This document shows, in pieces, positions 25,497 through 32,502 of a stretch of 32,502 nt of DNA (positions are counted from its first letter, which is position 1; every line of letters begins with the position of its first letter). A program made the position numbers and the translations under genes. The notes under the pieces were generated by a model. That model saw only the letters and a list, made by a program, of their open reading frames with translations. It was not told the DNA's origin and searched no databases. Origin of the DNA: Vicinamibacterales bacterium (GTDB lineage: Bacteria; Acidobacteriota; Vicinamibacteria; Vicinamibacterales; UBA8438); the NCBI GenBank assembly GCA_937766455.1, contig CALLXD010000002.1, positions 1-32,502 of the forward strand, read 5' to 3'.

Positions 25497-25823
25497 TTGA
25501 CACTTGAAGCGATTACCGAAGGCTTGCGCAAACGCGTTGGGGACCGGTCGCCCATTGAGGCGATCATGAAGTTCGATTTCGGGGATGAGGGTGTGGTTCG
25601 TATCGACGGAACCGCCTCGCCAACCGTTGTTGACAACGAGGACGGTCATGCCGATTGCACCGTCAAGGTCACGACGGACGACTTCGTTCAGATCGCGTCT
25701 GGCGCGATCAAGCCGCAGATGGCGCTCCTGACCGGGAAGCTGCGGGTGGAGGGGGACATCAGCCTGGCGATGCGGCTCAATGCCATTCTTGGCGCAACGC
25801 CGGTCACGCCGGGGCCGGGGTAG
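25497..25823 (+). CDS. SCP2 sterol-binding-domain protein
   Basis: The start is the TTG at 25497, nine bases after GGAG (25484-25487); no in-frame ATG lies nearby that would keep the N-terminus. The 108-residue product is a single SCP2 domain: MKFDFGDEGVVRIDG, a DCTVKVTTDDFVQIASG strand-helix unit and GKLRVEGDISLAMRLNAI. SCP2 proteins carry lipids or fatty acyl-CoA in a hydrophobic tunnel. Being stand-alone and next to a CoA ligase and an SDR fits a lipid or acyl-CoA context, but binding specificity is unknown. There is no signal peptide. It is convergent with the SDR gene 61 bases away. Confidence 0.88.
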   Translation: MTLEAITEGLRKRVGDRSPIEAIMKFDFGDEGVVRIDGTASPTVVDNEDGHADCTVKVTTDDFVQIASGAIKPQMALLTGKLRVEGDISLAMRLNAILGATPVTPGPG

Positions 25824-25884
25824 ACGAGGGGATTGTAGCTGATTCGGTCGGCGGCGGCGCCAGGTGACGACCGAACGCGGGCTG

Positions 25885-26688
25885 CTAGGTCACCGATGTG
25901 CCGCCGTCGACCGGAATCACCGCGCCGTTGGTGTAGGCGCCGGCGCGTGAGGCAAGGTAGATCGCGATGCCCGCCATCTCCTCTGGACGACCGATTCGGC
26001 CCAGCGGACAGTTCCCTTCGATGTCCTCTCGGAAACGATCGAGGGACCCCTCCGTCATCTTGCTTTCGAAGAATCCGGGCGCGACAGCGTTGGCGGTGAT
26101 ATGGCGGGGGGCGAGTTCGAGGGCGAGTGCCTTGGTCATGTGGTGCACCGCCGCCTTGCTGGCGGAATACGAAAAAGTACCTGTTTGCAATACCGTCGGA
26201 ATCTTCAGACCGTCCATCGAGCCGATGTTGATGATGCGAGCCGGATCGTCGGGCGTGCCAGCCGCGGACAGTAGCGGTGTCAGGTCGCGCGTGAGAAAGA
26301 ACAGCGCGGTGAGGTTGAGCTCCAGTACCTTGCGGAACCCGTCCTCGGGGAACGTCTCGTATGGCGCGCCCCAGGCGGCGCCGGCGTTGTTCACGAGAAT
26401 ATGCAGGCGGTCGGTTCGCTCACAGAGCGTCGCAACGAGTCGTGCCCGGTCTTCGGGGTTGGCGACGTCCGCCGGCAACGAGTGGCATGGTCCGATCGAC
26501 GCCAATTCAGCCGCCACGGCCTCGCACACCGCGGCTTTGCGGGACGAGATGAAGACGGTGGCGCCAGCTTGTAGATAGCCTTCGGCGATCATCTTGCCGA
26601 TGCCACGGGAGCCGCCGGTGATCAGCGCGGTTTTCCCCCTCAGGTCGAACAGGGTGGAGATGTCGATGGTGGTGTTGGGTGCCGACAC
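25885..26688 (-). CDS. SDR-family oxidoreductase, FabG/gluconate-5-dehydrogenase-like
   Basis: I choose the GTG at 26688, with GAGG about eight bases upstream, over the ATG at 26742; the 18 extra residues of the longer form look like leader sequence. The 267-residue protein has the classical SDR layout: cofactor motif TGGSRGIG (residues 24-31), NNAG (100-103), catalytic Ser157 (IGSMDG), Tyr174 and Lys178 (YSASK), and the C-terminal PVDGGTSVT. NADP or NAD dependence is not decided. A KIPTVLQTGTF insert before the Tyr resembles the gluconate-5-dehydrogenase type. The gene ends with TAG followed by CAGCCCG, the same post-stop motif seen at the IS target. It is one of two SDRs in the window. Confidence 0.88.
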   Translation of the reverse strand: MSAPNTTIDISTLFDLRGKTALITGGSRGIGKMIAEGYLQAGATVFISSRKAAVCEAVAAELASIGPCHSLPADVANPEDRARLVATLCERTDRLHILVNNAGAAWGAPYETFPEDGFRKVLELNLTALFFLTRDLTPLLSAAGTPDDPARIINIGSMDGLKIPTVLQTGTFSYSASKAAVHHMTKALALELAPRHITANAVAPGFFESKMTEGSLDRFREDIEGNCPLGRIGRPEEMAGIAIYLASRAGAYTNGAVIPVDGGTSVT

Positions 26689-26776
26689 GTCTCTGGCCTC
26701 ATGGATGGTGGTGTCGACCCGTATCCAATGGGCCGCACGCATTACGCCGACGGAACGGGACTTTGATCACGGGCTG

Positions 26777-27256
26777 TTAGTCCTGATCGGCTAGTGGGAT
26801 GAACAGCGATATCCGGTCCTCGGTGCCAATCGCGCGCGAGATGTGTCCCTGTCCGGTGACGTCCTCGGCTAGCAGAATATGTCCCGGGTGGAGGCGAATC
26901 GTCGTGCCGTCACCGAGCTCAACCTCGCTCTCGCCGCTCAGCGTAATCACATACTGCCGCTGGGGCGCCGTGTGGAACGGCAGATCGTAGTCGAGCGACG
27001 TGCGTCGGAACTGGAGGCTCGTGACATCCACCGCGTCAGACAACTCCGTGGCGCCCCGTGGCGCGCCGAGCGGTACGTCGTACTCCTCGGCGTGGGTCTG
27101 ATTGTCGGGACCGGTGAAGATACGGGTGACTTTGATCGGCGTCCGTGCCTGCGCGGCGGCGTGTGTGTCTCCGGCCCAATGCACGCCGATGAAGGCGAGT
27201 GTGGGTATCCAGCCGAGCGCGACCAGCCCGGTCGCGATTCGTCGTCCTGTCGTCAT
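26777..27256 (-). CDS. Exported or membrane-anchored cupin-domain protein
   Basis: AAGGAG lies five bases before the ATG at 27256. The 159-residue product has an N-terminal hydrophobic segment (GLVALGWIPTLAFIGVHWAG), either a signal peptide or an anchor. The cupin region runs from about residue 85: PFHTAPQRQYVITLSGESEVELGDG forms cupin motif 1, and IRLHPGHILLAEDVTGQGH forms motif 2. Motif 1 lacks the full HxH pair, so metal binding is uncertain. Periplasmic cupins of this size often have no known reaction. The gene ends with TAA directly followed by CAGCCCGTGATCAAAGTCCC. It lies 88 bases upstream of the SDR gene on the same strand. Confidence 0.82.
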   Translation of the reverse strand: MTTGRRIATGLVALGWIPTLAFIGVHWAGDTHAAAQARTPIKVTRIFTGPDNQTHAEEYDVPLGAPRGATELSDAVDVTSLQFRRTSLDYDLPFHTAPQRQYVITLSGESEVELGDGTTIRLHPGHILLAEDVTGQGHISRAIGTEDRISLFIPLADQD

Positions 27257-27357
27257 GGTTGCTCCTTCGGGATGGCGTGACGCCTGATGATGCCGCCGAT
27301 TATAAAGCGGAGTGGGCACCAGGTGCGGGCACCGGGACCGCGGACCCGGCCGTGCCC

Positions 27358-27930
27358 TCAGTCGAGGTGACTGGCGCACGCCGATAGACGCACCGTCCAG
27401 GGAGGGGTCGGGTCGACGATGGTGACAGATGTGTTGCGGAACCGAACCGGTTGGGTGGCCTCGGCCTCGTAGGTGAAGTGCAACTCCGTGAGCGCTCTGA
27501 TCACGAGTCCGTGGGTGACGACGGCGACCCGTGCTGTATCGTCGCGGGCGGCCGACGCCACGTGGTCCCACGCCGTCGCGACCCGGGCGAGAAACGCGGA
27601 CCAGGCTTCGCCGCCGGGTGGGTCATGGTCTGGTCCAAAGAACTGGTGTTCGCCTTCAGCGTAGGGCCGTCCGCACAATGCGCCCAGGTCTCGCTCTCGC
27701 AGCAGTGGCGTCAGGTCGGTCCCAATGGCACCGGTCGGGTCGAGCGCTGCTGCCGTGCGGCGAGCGCGCAGATAGTCACTACTGAAAATCCTGGTGAGCC
27801 CGACCTCGTCCATGCGAGCGCCAAGTCGCTTCGCCTGTTCTAGACCGACCGGGTCGAGCGGTGTCTCCGCGTGTTGCACCACGCGAGCGGCGTTGAGCGC
27901 GGTTTGGCCGTGACGAATCAAGTAGATCAT
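27358..27930 (-). CDS. Histidine phosphatase (phosphoglycerate-mutase-like) family protein
   Basis: The 190-residue protein begins MIYLIRHGQT, giving the phosphohistidine motif RHG (His7) at the N-terminus. Arg58 in SDYLRARRT, Glu79 in LLRERDLG and His140 in VVTHG complete the usual catalytic set. Such enzymes remove phosphate by a phosphohistidine intermediate; the family includes phosphoglycerate mutases, cobalamin-type phosphatases and SixA-like proteins. The short RERDLGALCGRPY segment fits the broad-specificity phosphatase group. It is divergent from the MFS gene, with 122 bases between. Confidence 0.9.
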   Translation of the reverse strand: MIYLIRHGQTALNAARVVQHAETPLDPVGLEQAKRLGARMDEVGLTRIFSSDYLRARRTAAALDPTGAIGTDLTPLLRERDLGALCGRPYAEGEHQFFGPDHDPPGGEAWSAFLARVATAWDHVASAARDDTARVAVVTHGLVIRALTELHFTYEAEATQPVRFRNTSVTIVDPTPPWTVRLSACASHLD

Positions 27931-27949
27931 CGAGGTACGGATTGTACCC

Positions 27950-28010
27950 GTCTGAGGCTGCTTCGGGAGCGTCCGGCCCGTGTGGACGCGTGGGCCTCAG
28001 GCTGCTAGTG
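27950..28010. promoter_or_regulatory. Inverted repeats in the divergent promoter region (phosphatase/MFS)
   Basis: GCGTCC at 27969-27974 pairs with GGACGC at 27984-27989 across a 9-base loop, and an outer TGAGGC/GCCTCA pair surrounds it. It could be an operator or a leader hairpin. GGCTGCTAG at 28000-28008 resembles the post-stop motif discussed elsewhere. Confidence 0.3.
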
Positions 28011-28052
28011 TCCAGTAGCGGCGGGCCGGGGTGCGTCGAGAGTGCAACCGTT

Positions 28053-29267
28053 ATGAATAAGAAGCACGTCGGGGCCTGGGCGCTCTTTGATTTCGCCAAC
28101 TCCGTGTATCCGGCGGTGATGACGACCGCCGTGTTCCCCGTCTTCTACATCACCTTCGTGGTCGGAGGAGAGGGTGGCGTGGGCGAACTGTGGTGGGGAC
28201 GGGCCGTATCGCTGTCGGCGTTGATTGTGGCGGTGTCGTCGCCGTTGCTGGGCGCCGTGGCGGACCGTGGCGGCGCACGCAAGAAGTTCATGCTCGCCTA
28301 CACGTCGATTTGTCTTGTGGCCGTCGCGATGATGTCGACGCTGGCACCGGGCATGGCGCTGCAGGGGTTTCTGTTATTTGTGGTGGCCAATGTGGGGTTT
28401 GAGAGCGCCTTGGTCTTCTACAACGCATATCTGCCCGATATTGCTCCGGCAGAGCGCCAGGGGTGGGTGTCCGGTCTCGGTTTCGGGGTCGGCTATCTCG
28501 GCTCGGCGCTGGGCCTCGTGATGGTGATTCCGTTTGCGGGGGACCGTATCGAGGTGGTGTGGTTCCTCGTCGCCGGGTTCTTCCTGGTGTTCTCCCTTCC
28601 AGCATTCTTGGTGCTTCCGAAGGACGAGCCGACCGAGATGAGCATCGCGCAGGCGGCCCGGTGGGGTGTGACCAGCTTTCGCACCATTGTCGGGGAAGTC
28701 TGGGACCTCAGGGAGTTACGCAATTTTCTCTTCGCGTTCTTCTTTTACATTGACGGCGTGCTGACGATCATCGTCATGGCTGGGGTCGTGGCCACCGAGA
28801 CCTTCGGTTTCGACCAGCAGGGGACGATTGTGCTCTTTCTGGTCGTCCAGATTTCTGCGCTGATCGGCGCATTCGCGCTTGCGAATCCGACGGATCGATA
28901 TGGTCCCAAACGTATTCTGAACGGCGTGCTTGCGCTCTGGATCTTTGTCGGGGTCGCCGCGTATGTTATCGAGTCCGCGGCGCTGTTCTACGGAATGGCC
29001 GTACTGGCCGGCCTGGGGCTGGGTTCGGTGCAAGCGGCAAGCCGGGCGTTCATGTCATCGCTGGTGCCCGACGGGAAAGAGGCCGGCATGTTCGGCTTCT
29101 ACGCGTTGTGCGGCAAGTCGTCGTCGGTGATCGGCCCGATGCTGTTCGGCACCGTGACGGTCTGGGCGGGGGGGAATCAGCGACCCGCGTTCCTGGCCCT
29201 GACGGGTCTGTTTATCCTGGGTCTTGTGCTGTTGCAGCGCGTGCGGGACCCCCGAGCGACGGCCTGA
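28053..29267 (+). CDS. MFS transporter, UMF1/Atg22-like
   Basis: The ATG at 28053 gives a 404-residue protein beginning KKHVGAWALFDFANSVYPAV, the characteristic first helix of the UMF1 (Atg22-like) branch of the major facilitator superfamily. Twelve hydrophobic segments can be counted. ADRGGARKKFM (after helix 2) and NPTDRYGPKRIL (between helices 8 and 9) are the two cytoplasmic loops, and AYLPDIAPAERQGWVSGLGFGVGYLGS is the conserved helix 4-5 region. Eukaryotic Atg22 exports amino acids from vacuoles; the substrate of bacterial members is unknown. The ribosome site is weak. It is convergent with the carboxymuconolactone-decarboxylase-like gene, only 10 bases from it. Confidence 0.9.
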   Translation: MNKKHVGAWALFDFANSVYPAVMTTAVFPVFYITFVVGGEGGVGELWWGRAVSLSALIVAVSSPLLGAVADRGGARKKFMLAYTSICLVAVAMMSTLAPGMALQGFLLFVVANVGFESALVFYNAYLPDIAPAERQGWVSGLGFGVGYLGSALGLVMVIPFAGDRIEVVWFLVAGFFLVFSLPAFLVLPKDEPTEMSIAQAARWGVTSFRTIVGEVWDLRELRNFLFAFFFYIDGVLTIIVMAGVVATETFGFDQQGTIVLFLVVQISALIGAFALANPTDRYGPKRILNGVLALWIFVGVAAYVIESAALFYGMAVLAGLGLGSVQAASRAFMSSLVPDGKEAGMFGFYALCGKSSSVIGPMLFGTVTVWAGGNQRPAFLALTGLFILGLVLLQRVRDPRATA

Positions 29268-29277
29268 ACTGGGGCGC

Positions 29278-29682
29278 TCAGGCTGGGTCAACGACCGGAT
29301 CTGGCGTCACGCCTTCGGCGTCGAACACCTCTCGGGCCAGACGAAACGCCTCCACGCCGGCCGGGATGCCGCAGTAGATCGCGACCTGCATCAGGGTGTC
29401 TCGGATCTCCTCGACGGTGCAGCCGTTGCGTATGGCGCCGCGCACATGGACCTTGAATTCGTGGCTGCGGTTGAGGGCTGAGATCATCGCAAGGTTGATC
29501 AGGCTGCGTTGCCGATCGCTGAGCGTCGGGCGGGTCCAGACCTGGCCCCAACAATATTCCGTCACCAGTTCCTGAAACTCGGCGTTGAAGCTGTCGAGTC
29601 CGGTCAAGGCGCGGTCGACATAGTCGTCGCCGAGCACCCGTCGGCGGGCCTGCAAACCGTCATCGTGTTTCACAGTGGACAT
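29278..29682 (-). CDS. Carboxymuconolactone decarboxylase family protein (PcaC-like)
   Basis: The ATG at 29682 follows an AGGAGA by about eight bases; longer starts reach into the repeat upstream. The 134-residue product is similar in length and pattern to 4-carboxymuconolactone decarboxylase: YCWGQVWTRPTLSDRQRSLINLAMISALNR, then EFKVHVRGAIRNGCTVEEIRDTLMQVAIYCGIPAGVEAFR. PcaC acts in the protocatechuate branch of the beta-ketoadipate pathway, but no other pca genes are in the window, and paralogues of other function are common. It lacks the CxxC of AhpD. It is divergent from the acyl-CoA dehydrogenase, with a tandem repeat in the 232-base gap. Confidence 0.85.
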   Translation of the reverse strand: MSTVKHDDGLQARRRVLGDDYVDRALTGLDSFNAEFQELVTEYCWGQVWTRPTLSDRQRSLINLAMISALNRSHEFKVHVRGAIRNGCTVEEIRDTLMQVAIYCGIPAGVEAFRLAREVFDAEGVTPDPVVDPA

Positions 29683-29780
29683 TGTGTCGGTCTCCTGGAG
29701 GCGGCGGGACGTCGTCCCACGCACCTGTTGATGGTCAAGCGGTCCGCGAGTGTACCATTCACCGCGTCGGCGCCTGGCGG

Positions 29781-29906
29781 AAACCCGTGGGTGCATCGAG
29801 GACCTAGGATTCTCCGGCTGGGCGGCGGCTGACGTAGGGACACGACGGACACCGGTGGACGCATCGAGGACTTAGGGTTCTCCGGCTGGGCGGCAGCAGA
29901 CATAGG
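29781..29906. repeat. Two-copy tandem repeat, period 68, in the leader of the acyl-CoA dehydrogenase gene
   Basis: Copy 1 (about 29781-29838) and copy 2 (about 29849-29906) share GCATCGAGGAC, then TCTCCGGCTGGGCGGC, with a few substitutions. Copy 2 contains the gene's ribosome site (AGGAGA); copy 1 has it mutated. It looks like a duplicated regulatory or leader segment. Confidence 0.8.
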
Positions 29907-29914
29907 AGACAAAC

Positions 29915-31075
29915 ATGGATTTTCGGCTCACGGATGAGCAGCAGGCGCTACAGGCCGCGGCCCGGGACTTCGCGCGGGGCGAGATGACCGCCGTGGCGGA
30001 GCAGACCGAGCGTGACGCGACCCCGCTGTCGCGAGATTGGGTACGCCGCTACGCCGAGATGGGGTTCCTCGGGGTGAACGTGTCCGTGGACCACGGCGGT
30101 CTCGGGTTGGGGAACGTCGATGCCTTTCTGGTGCTCGAGGAGTTCGCCAAGATCTCCTCAGCCGTGGCGTTTCCGATCTTCGAGTCGGTGGCGGGCCCGG
30201 TGCACGCATTGGCCCACTTCGCCAGCGACGCGGTGAAACAGCGGGTGATTCCGGCCGTGTGCCGCGGCGAGATGATCGTGGCGGTGGCGATGTCGGAGCC
30301 TGACGCGGGGACCGCGTTGACCGACCTGCGCACACGGGGTGAGGTGCGCGGGGATCGCGTCGTCATCAACGGCGCCAAGCGCTGGTGTTCCGGCGGCGGG
30401 CACTCGGACGCCTATCTCGTCTATTGCCGCCTGTCCGATGCGCCGGGAGCCAAGGGAATCGGGGCGGTCTTCGTCGACAAGGACACCCCGGGACTCACGT
30501 TCGGTGAGCAGGAGCGGTTGATGGGCTTCCGTGGGATTCCGGACTCGGATCTCTACTTCGACGAGGTCTCTGTTCCTGCGAACCAGGTCGTGGTTCCGGC
30601 CGGGGGATTCCCGAAACTGATGCAGGCGTTCGACCTGGAGCGGTGCGGGAACGCCACGATGGCGCTGGGGCAGGCATCCGGCGCCCTGGACGAAGCACTG
30701 GCCTGGGTGCAGGACCGCCGACAGTTCGGCAAGCCGGTCATCGAGTTTCAGGCTGTGCAGTTGAAATTGGCCGAGATGGCCATGCGGGTCGAAGCGTCGA
30801 GATTGCTGATCTACCGAGCCGCCCAGGGCGCGGAAGGCGGGCTCCCGTCCATTCTCGACTCGAGTATCGCCAAGTGTGTGGCGAACGAGGCCGCGCGTGA
30901 GGTGACGAGTGCCGGTGTGCAGCTGATGGGGGGCTACGGGTATTCGCGCGACTACCCGATGGAGCGTCGAATGCGGGACGCCTGGGGGTGGGGCATTGCA
31001 GGTGGCACCATCGACATCCAGAAGGTGAACATCGCGTCGGCGCTCGCCGGCCGAAGATTCGACCAGCGCCGCTAG
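29915..31075 (+). CDS. Acyl-CoA dehydrogenase family protein
   Basis: AGGAGA lies eight bases before the ATG. The 386-residue flavoenzyme has the complete fold: N-terminal helices (MDFRLTDEQQALQAAARDF), MSEPDAGT and KRWCSGGG for FAD and substrate contacts in the middle domain, and RRQFGKPVIEFQAVQLKLAEM, GGYGYSRDYPMERRMRDAW and GTIDIQKVNIA in the C-terminal domain. It would oxidise an acyl-CoA to the 2-enoyl-CoA, with electrons going to ETF. The YEGT segment that carries the usual catalytic Glu reads AGGT (Gly363). A Glu is present instead at residue 242 (FDLER), the position used as catalytic base in long-chain and isovaleryl-CoA dehydrogenases. It stands alone, with a tandem repeat before it and another repeat after it. 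Confidence 0.9.
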   Translation: MDFRLTDEQQALQAAARDFARGEMTAVAEQTERDATPLSRDWVRRYAEMGFLGVNVSVDHGGLGLGNVDAFLVLEEFAKISSAVAFPIFESVAGPVHALAHFASDAVKQRVIPAVCRGEMIVAVAMSEPDAGTALTDLRTRGEVRGDRVVINGAKRWCSGGGHSDAYLVYCRLSDAPGAKGIGAVFVDKDTPGLTFGEQERLMGFRGIPDSDLYFDEVSVPANQVVVPAGGFPKLMQAFDLERCGNATMALGQASGALDEALAWVQDRRQFGKPVIEFQAVQLKLAEMAMRVEASRLLIYRAAQGAEGGLPSILDSSIAKCVANEAAREVTSAGVQLMGGYGYSRDYPMERRMRDAWGWGIAGGTIDIQKVNIASALAGRRFDQRR

Positions 31076-31262
31076 GTTGCCGGCCGGGGCGGGCCTCTGG
31101 CGGCGTTGCTCCTCGGTCACAGCCCGCCTGGCTGCTCCCTCCTCGCGCCTTGCCAGACGGCCGCCCCGCCCGGCAACCCCTGGGCGCTGGCGGGATGGCG
31201 TTGCTCTTCGGTGACAGCCCGCCTGGCTGCTCCCTCCTCGCGCCTTGCCAGACGGCCGCCCC
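31076..31262. repeat. 66-base direct repeat pair (period 95) with flanking inverted repeat
   Basis: 31102-31167 and 31197-31262 match at 64 of 66 positions. The first copy is bracketed by an inverted repeat: 31076-31094 pairs imperfectly with 31159-31177. The gap holds no supported gene, and open frames here are low-complexity shadows. It appears to be a dispersed-type intergenic repeat. Confidence 0.85.
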
Positions 31263-31271
31263 CACCGGCCA

Positions 31272-31844
31272 TTAGCCGGGGAACGGCGCAAGGCTGCGTG
31301 TCATGCCGTCACGAATCGGCGTGCGGGCCGTGTTCATGACCATCGCAAGCAGCGAGTAGTACCCCAGGATTCCCACGAGATCGATCACGCCCGGCTCGCC
31401 AAACAACGCCACGGCGTGGTCATAGGTCGTGTCGCTCACGCTCTGGTTGTGGAGGAGTTCCAGGCAAAAGTCATACACCGCCGCCTCGTCCTCGACCAGT
31501 GTCGACGGGCGCCGTCCCTCCGCAATCGCGTCGATGACCGCGTCGGCGAGCCCGGCCGTAGCCGCGTCAGCCGCGTGGATGTTCCACTCGAATTGTTGCG
31601 ACCAGTGGCGGGCGGCGGTCAAGATCGCCATCTCACTCAGCCGACGGGGCAGCGCGTTTCGATATCGGAGATATTCGCCCACGCGCTGCACGCGATCGAG
31701 CAACTGCGGGCTGCGCAGGAGCGGCACGAACGGGCCTTCGAAGACGTCGGTCTTGCGCATCGACGCGTAGTCAGCGACTGCCTGTCGCTGCTCGGCGGTC
31801 ATGTTCGTGTTCGTGATTGGTGGCATGCGGTCGGTCGGGTTCAC
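31272..31844 (-). CDS. Carboxymuconolactone decarboxylase/AhpD-like family protein
   Basis: The start is the GTG at 31844, seven bases after GAGGAGG, which decides against the ATG residues further in. The 190-residue protein has the CMD-like core: YRNALPRRLSEMAILTAARHW, EFEWNIHAADAATAGLADAVIDAIAEGRRP with a conserved His, and a C-terminal helix pair (DLVGILGYYSLLAMVMN). No CxxC is present, so peroxidase-reductase activity of the AhpD kind is unlikely. Members of this form often accompany aromatic or CoA-thioester degradation genes, but the reaction is unknown. It is divergent from the SDR gene at the window end. Confidence 0.83.
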   Translation of the reverse strand: MNPTDRMPPITNTNMTAEQRQAVADYASMRKTDVFEGPFVPLLRSPQLLDRVQRVGEYLRYRNALPRRLSEMAILTAARHWSQQFEWNIHAADAATAGLADAVIDAIAEGRRPSTLVEDEAAVYDFCLELLHNQSVSDTTYDHAVALFGEPGVIDLVGILGYYSLLAMVMNTARTPIRDGMTRSLAPFPG

Positions 31845-31980
31845 GCTGGCGTCCTCCTCGTGCCCCGCGGTCAGCCGCGGGGACCGTCAATCGTATAATG
31901 GCCGTCCCACTGGGTCGGCGTTCGGCCCGCCTGGGCGCTGGCCAGCCGATTGGTCACCGAACTTCTACGCTGAGCAACAT

Positions 31981-32502
31981 ATGGCACATCTGGATCTGTT
32001 CAACCTGCGCGGGAAAGTGGCAGTCGTTACCGGGTCGTCCAAGGGGATTGGTCGGGTCATTGCGGAGACATTGGCTGAGGCCGGTGCTCGCGTCGTCGTG
32101 TCCAGCCGTCGTATCGACAGTTGTCAGCCGGTGGCTGATGCTATCAACGCGTCGGGGGGCGAGGCGGTGGCCATTCCGTGCCACATGTCGCATCTCGACC
32201 AGCTCCGACAGTTGGTCGACGGTACCCTCGAGCGCTGGGGCCGTATTGACGTGCTGGTGTGCAACGCCGCCGTGAATCCGGCCTACGGTCCGATGCTGGA
32301 CGTCACCGAGGCGGCCTATGACAAGGTGCTGTCCACCAACGTCAAGCACAACCTGTGGCTGTGCAATCACGTGTTGCCGCAGATGGCGGAACGCAAGGAC
32401 GGGGCGGTCATCATCGTGTCCAGCATCGCGGGACTCAAGGGCAACGATGCGCTTGGTATCTACGGGATCTCGAAGGCGGCCGATTTTCAGTTGGCGCGCA
32501 AC
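31981..32502 (+). CDS. SDR-family oxidoreductase (3' end outside window)
   Basis: The ATG at 31981 opens a frame that runs off the window end, so only 174 residues are visible. The cofactor motif TGSSKGIG (residues 17-24), the NAG-like CNAA (94-97), SSIAG with catalytic Ser148, and YGISK with Tyr161 and Lys165 are all present, giving a classical SDR. The start GKVAVVTG is normal for a FabG-like protein. Substrate and coenzyme choice cannot be read from this part. It lies 137 bases from the divergent CMD-like gene, and no strong ribosome site is visible. Confidence 0.88.
   Translation, partial: MAHLDLFNLRGKVAVVTGSSKGIGRVIAETLAEAGARVVVSSRRIDSCQPVADAINASGGEAVAIPCHMSHLDQLRQLVDGTLERWGRIDVLVCNAAVNPAYGPMLDVTEAAYDKVLSTNVKHNLWLCNHVLPQMAERKDGAVIIVSSIAGLKGNDALGIYGISKAADFQLARN

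Noticed and set aside
31100..31291. Small proteins in the 31.1-31.3 kb repeat
   Set aside because: Frames exist on several strands across a repeated, GC-rich sequence, with no ribosome site or recognisable domain.

Overview
The window is GC-rich bacterial DNA. The gene content suggests a soil or marine acidobacterium-like organism, with class Vicinamibacteria my best guess: a DUF5916 outer-membrane protein, several PQQ/NHL-type beta-propellers, Abhydrolase_10, repeated secreted serine hydrolases, a GT4 glycosyltransferase of the MYCGSC type and a UMF1-type transporter. This placement is inference from gene content; there is no rRNA or marker gene here. I see no tRNA, rRNA, CRISPR array or phage module, and no gene-free stretch exceeds 300 bases.

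Layout. 1-5.3 kb: the end of a membrane 4Fe-4S (NosR-C-terminus-like) protein, translationally coupled by a GTGA overlap to a FlgO/CBM9/DUF5916 fusion protein, facing a HupE/UreJ-like membrane protein. 5.4-7.5 kb: an NHL-propeller lipoprotein and a class II cytochrome c, each closed by a strong hairpin terminator. 7.7-13.1 kb: exported proteins (Abhydrolase_10, a serine beta-lactamase-like hydrolase, a BamB/PQQ-like propeller) plus an FKBP isomerase on the other strand. 13.1-19.2 kb: a damaged zone with a GT4 gene broken by five reconstructable single-base frameshifts and a nonsense codon, an intact IS630-family element in a TA target, a probably frameshifted membrane gene, intact rfbC and dinB-like genes, and an amidohydrolase cut by an in-frame TGA. 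19.3-23.6 kb: three exported enzymes on the + strand (serine hydrolase, SMP-30 lipoprotein, PQQ dehydrogenase). 23.7-32.5 kb: CoA and lipid type metabolism (4-coumarate-CoA-ligase-like enzyme, SCP2 protein, two SDRs, two carboxymuconolactone-decarboxylase-like proteins, acyl-CoA dehydrogenase) with a cupin, a histidine phosphatase and an MFS transporter.

How the genes may work together. The left two thirds look like a periplasm or envelope oriented scavenging set: secreted hydrolases, sugar lactonase-like and PQQ enzymes, a cytochrome that could take electrons, and an outer-membrane barrel. The right third looks like activation of a carboxylic acid to its CoA thioester followed by dehydrogenation and reduction steps. 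These links are inference from proximity; most genes are single transcription units, not one operon.

The most unusual observations are the clustered lesions around the IS element, the reconstructable IS target site that matches the end of a distant SDR gene, the recurring post-stop motif CAGCCCG, two different short tandem repeats flanking the acyl-CoA dehydrogenase gene, and the relocated catalytic glutamate in that dehydrogenase. I did not find a convincing wholly new multi-gene system.
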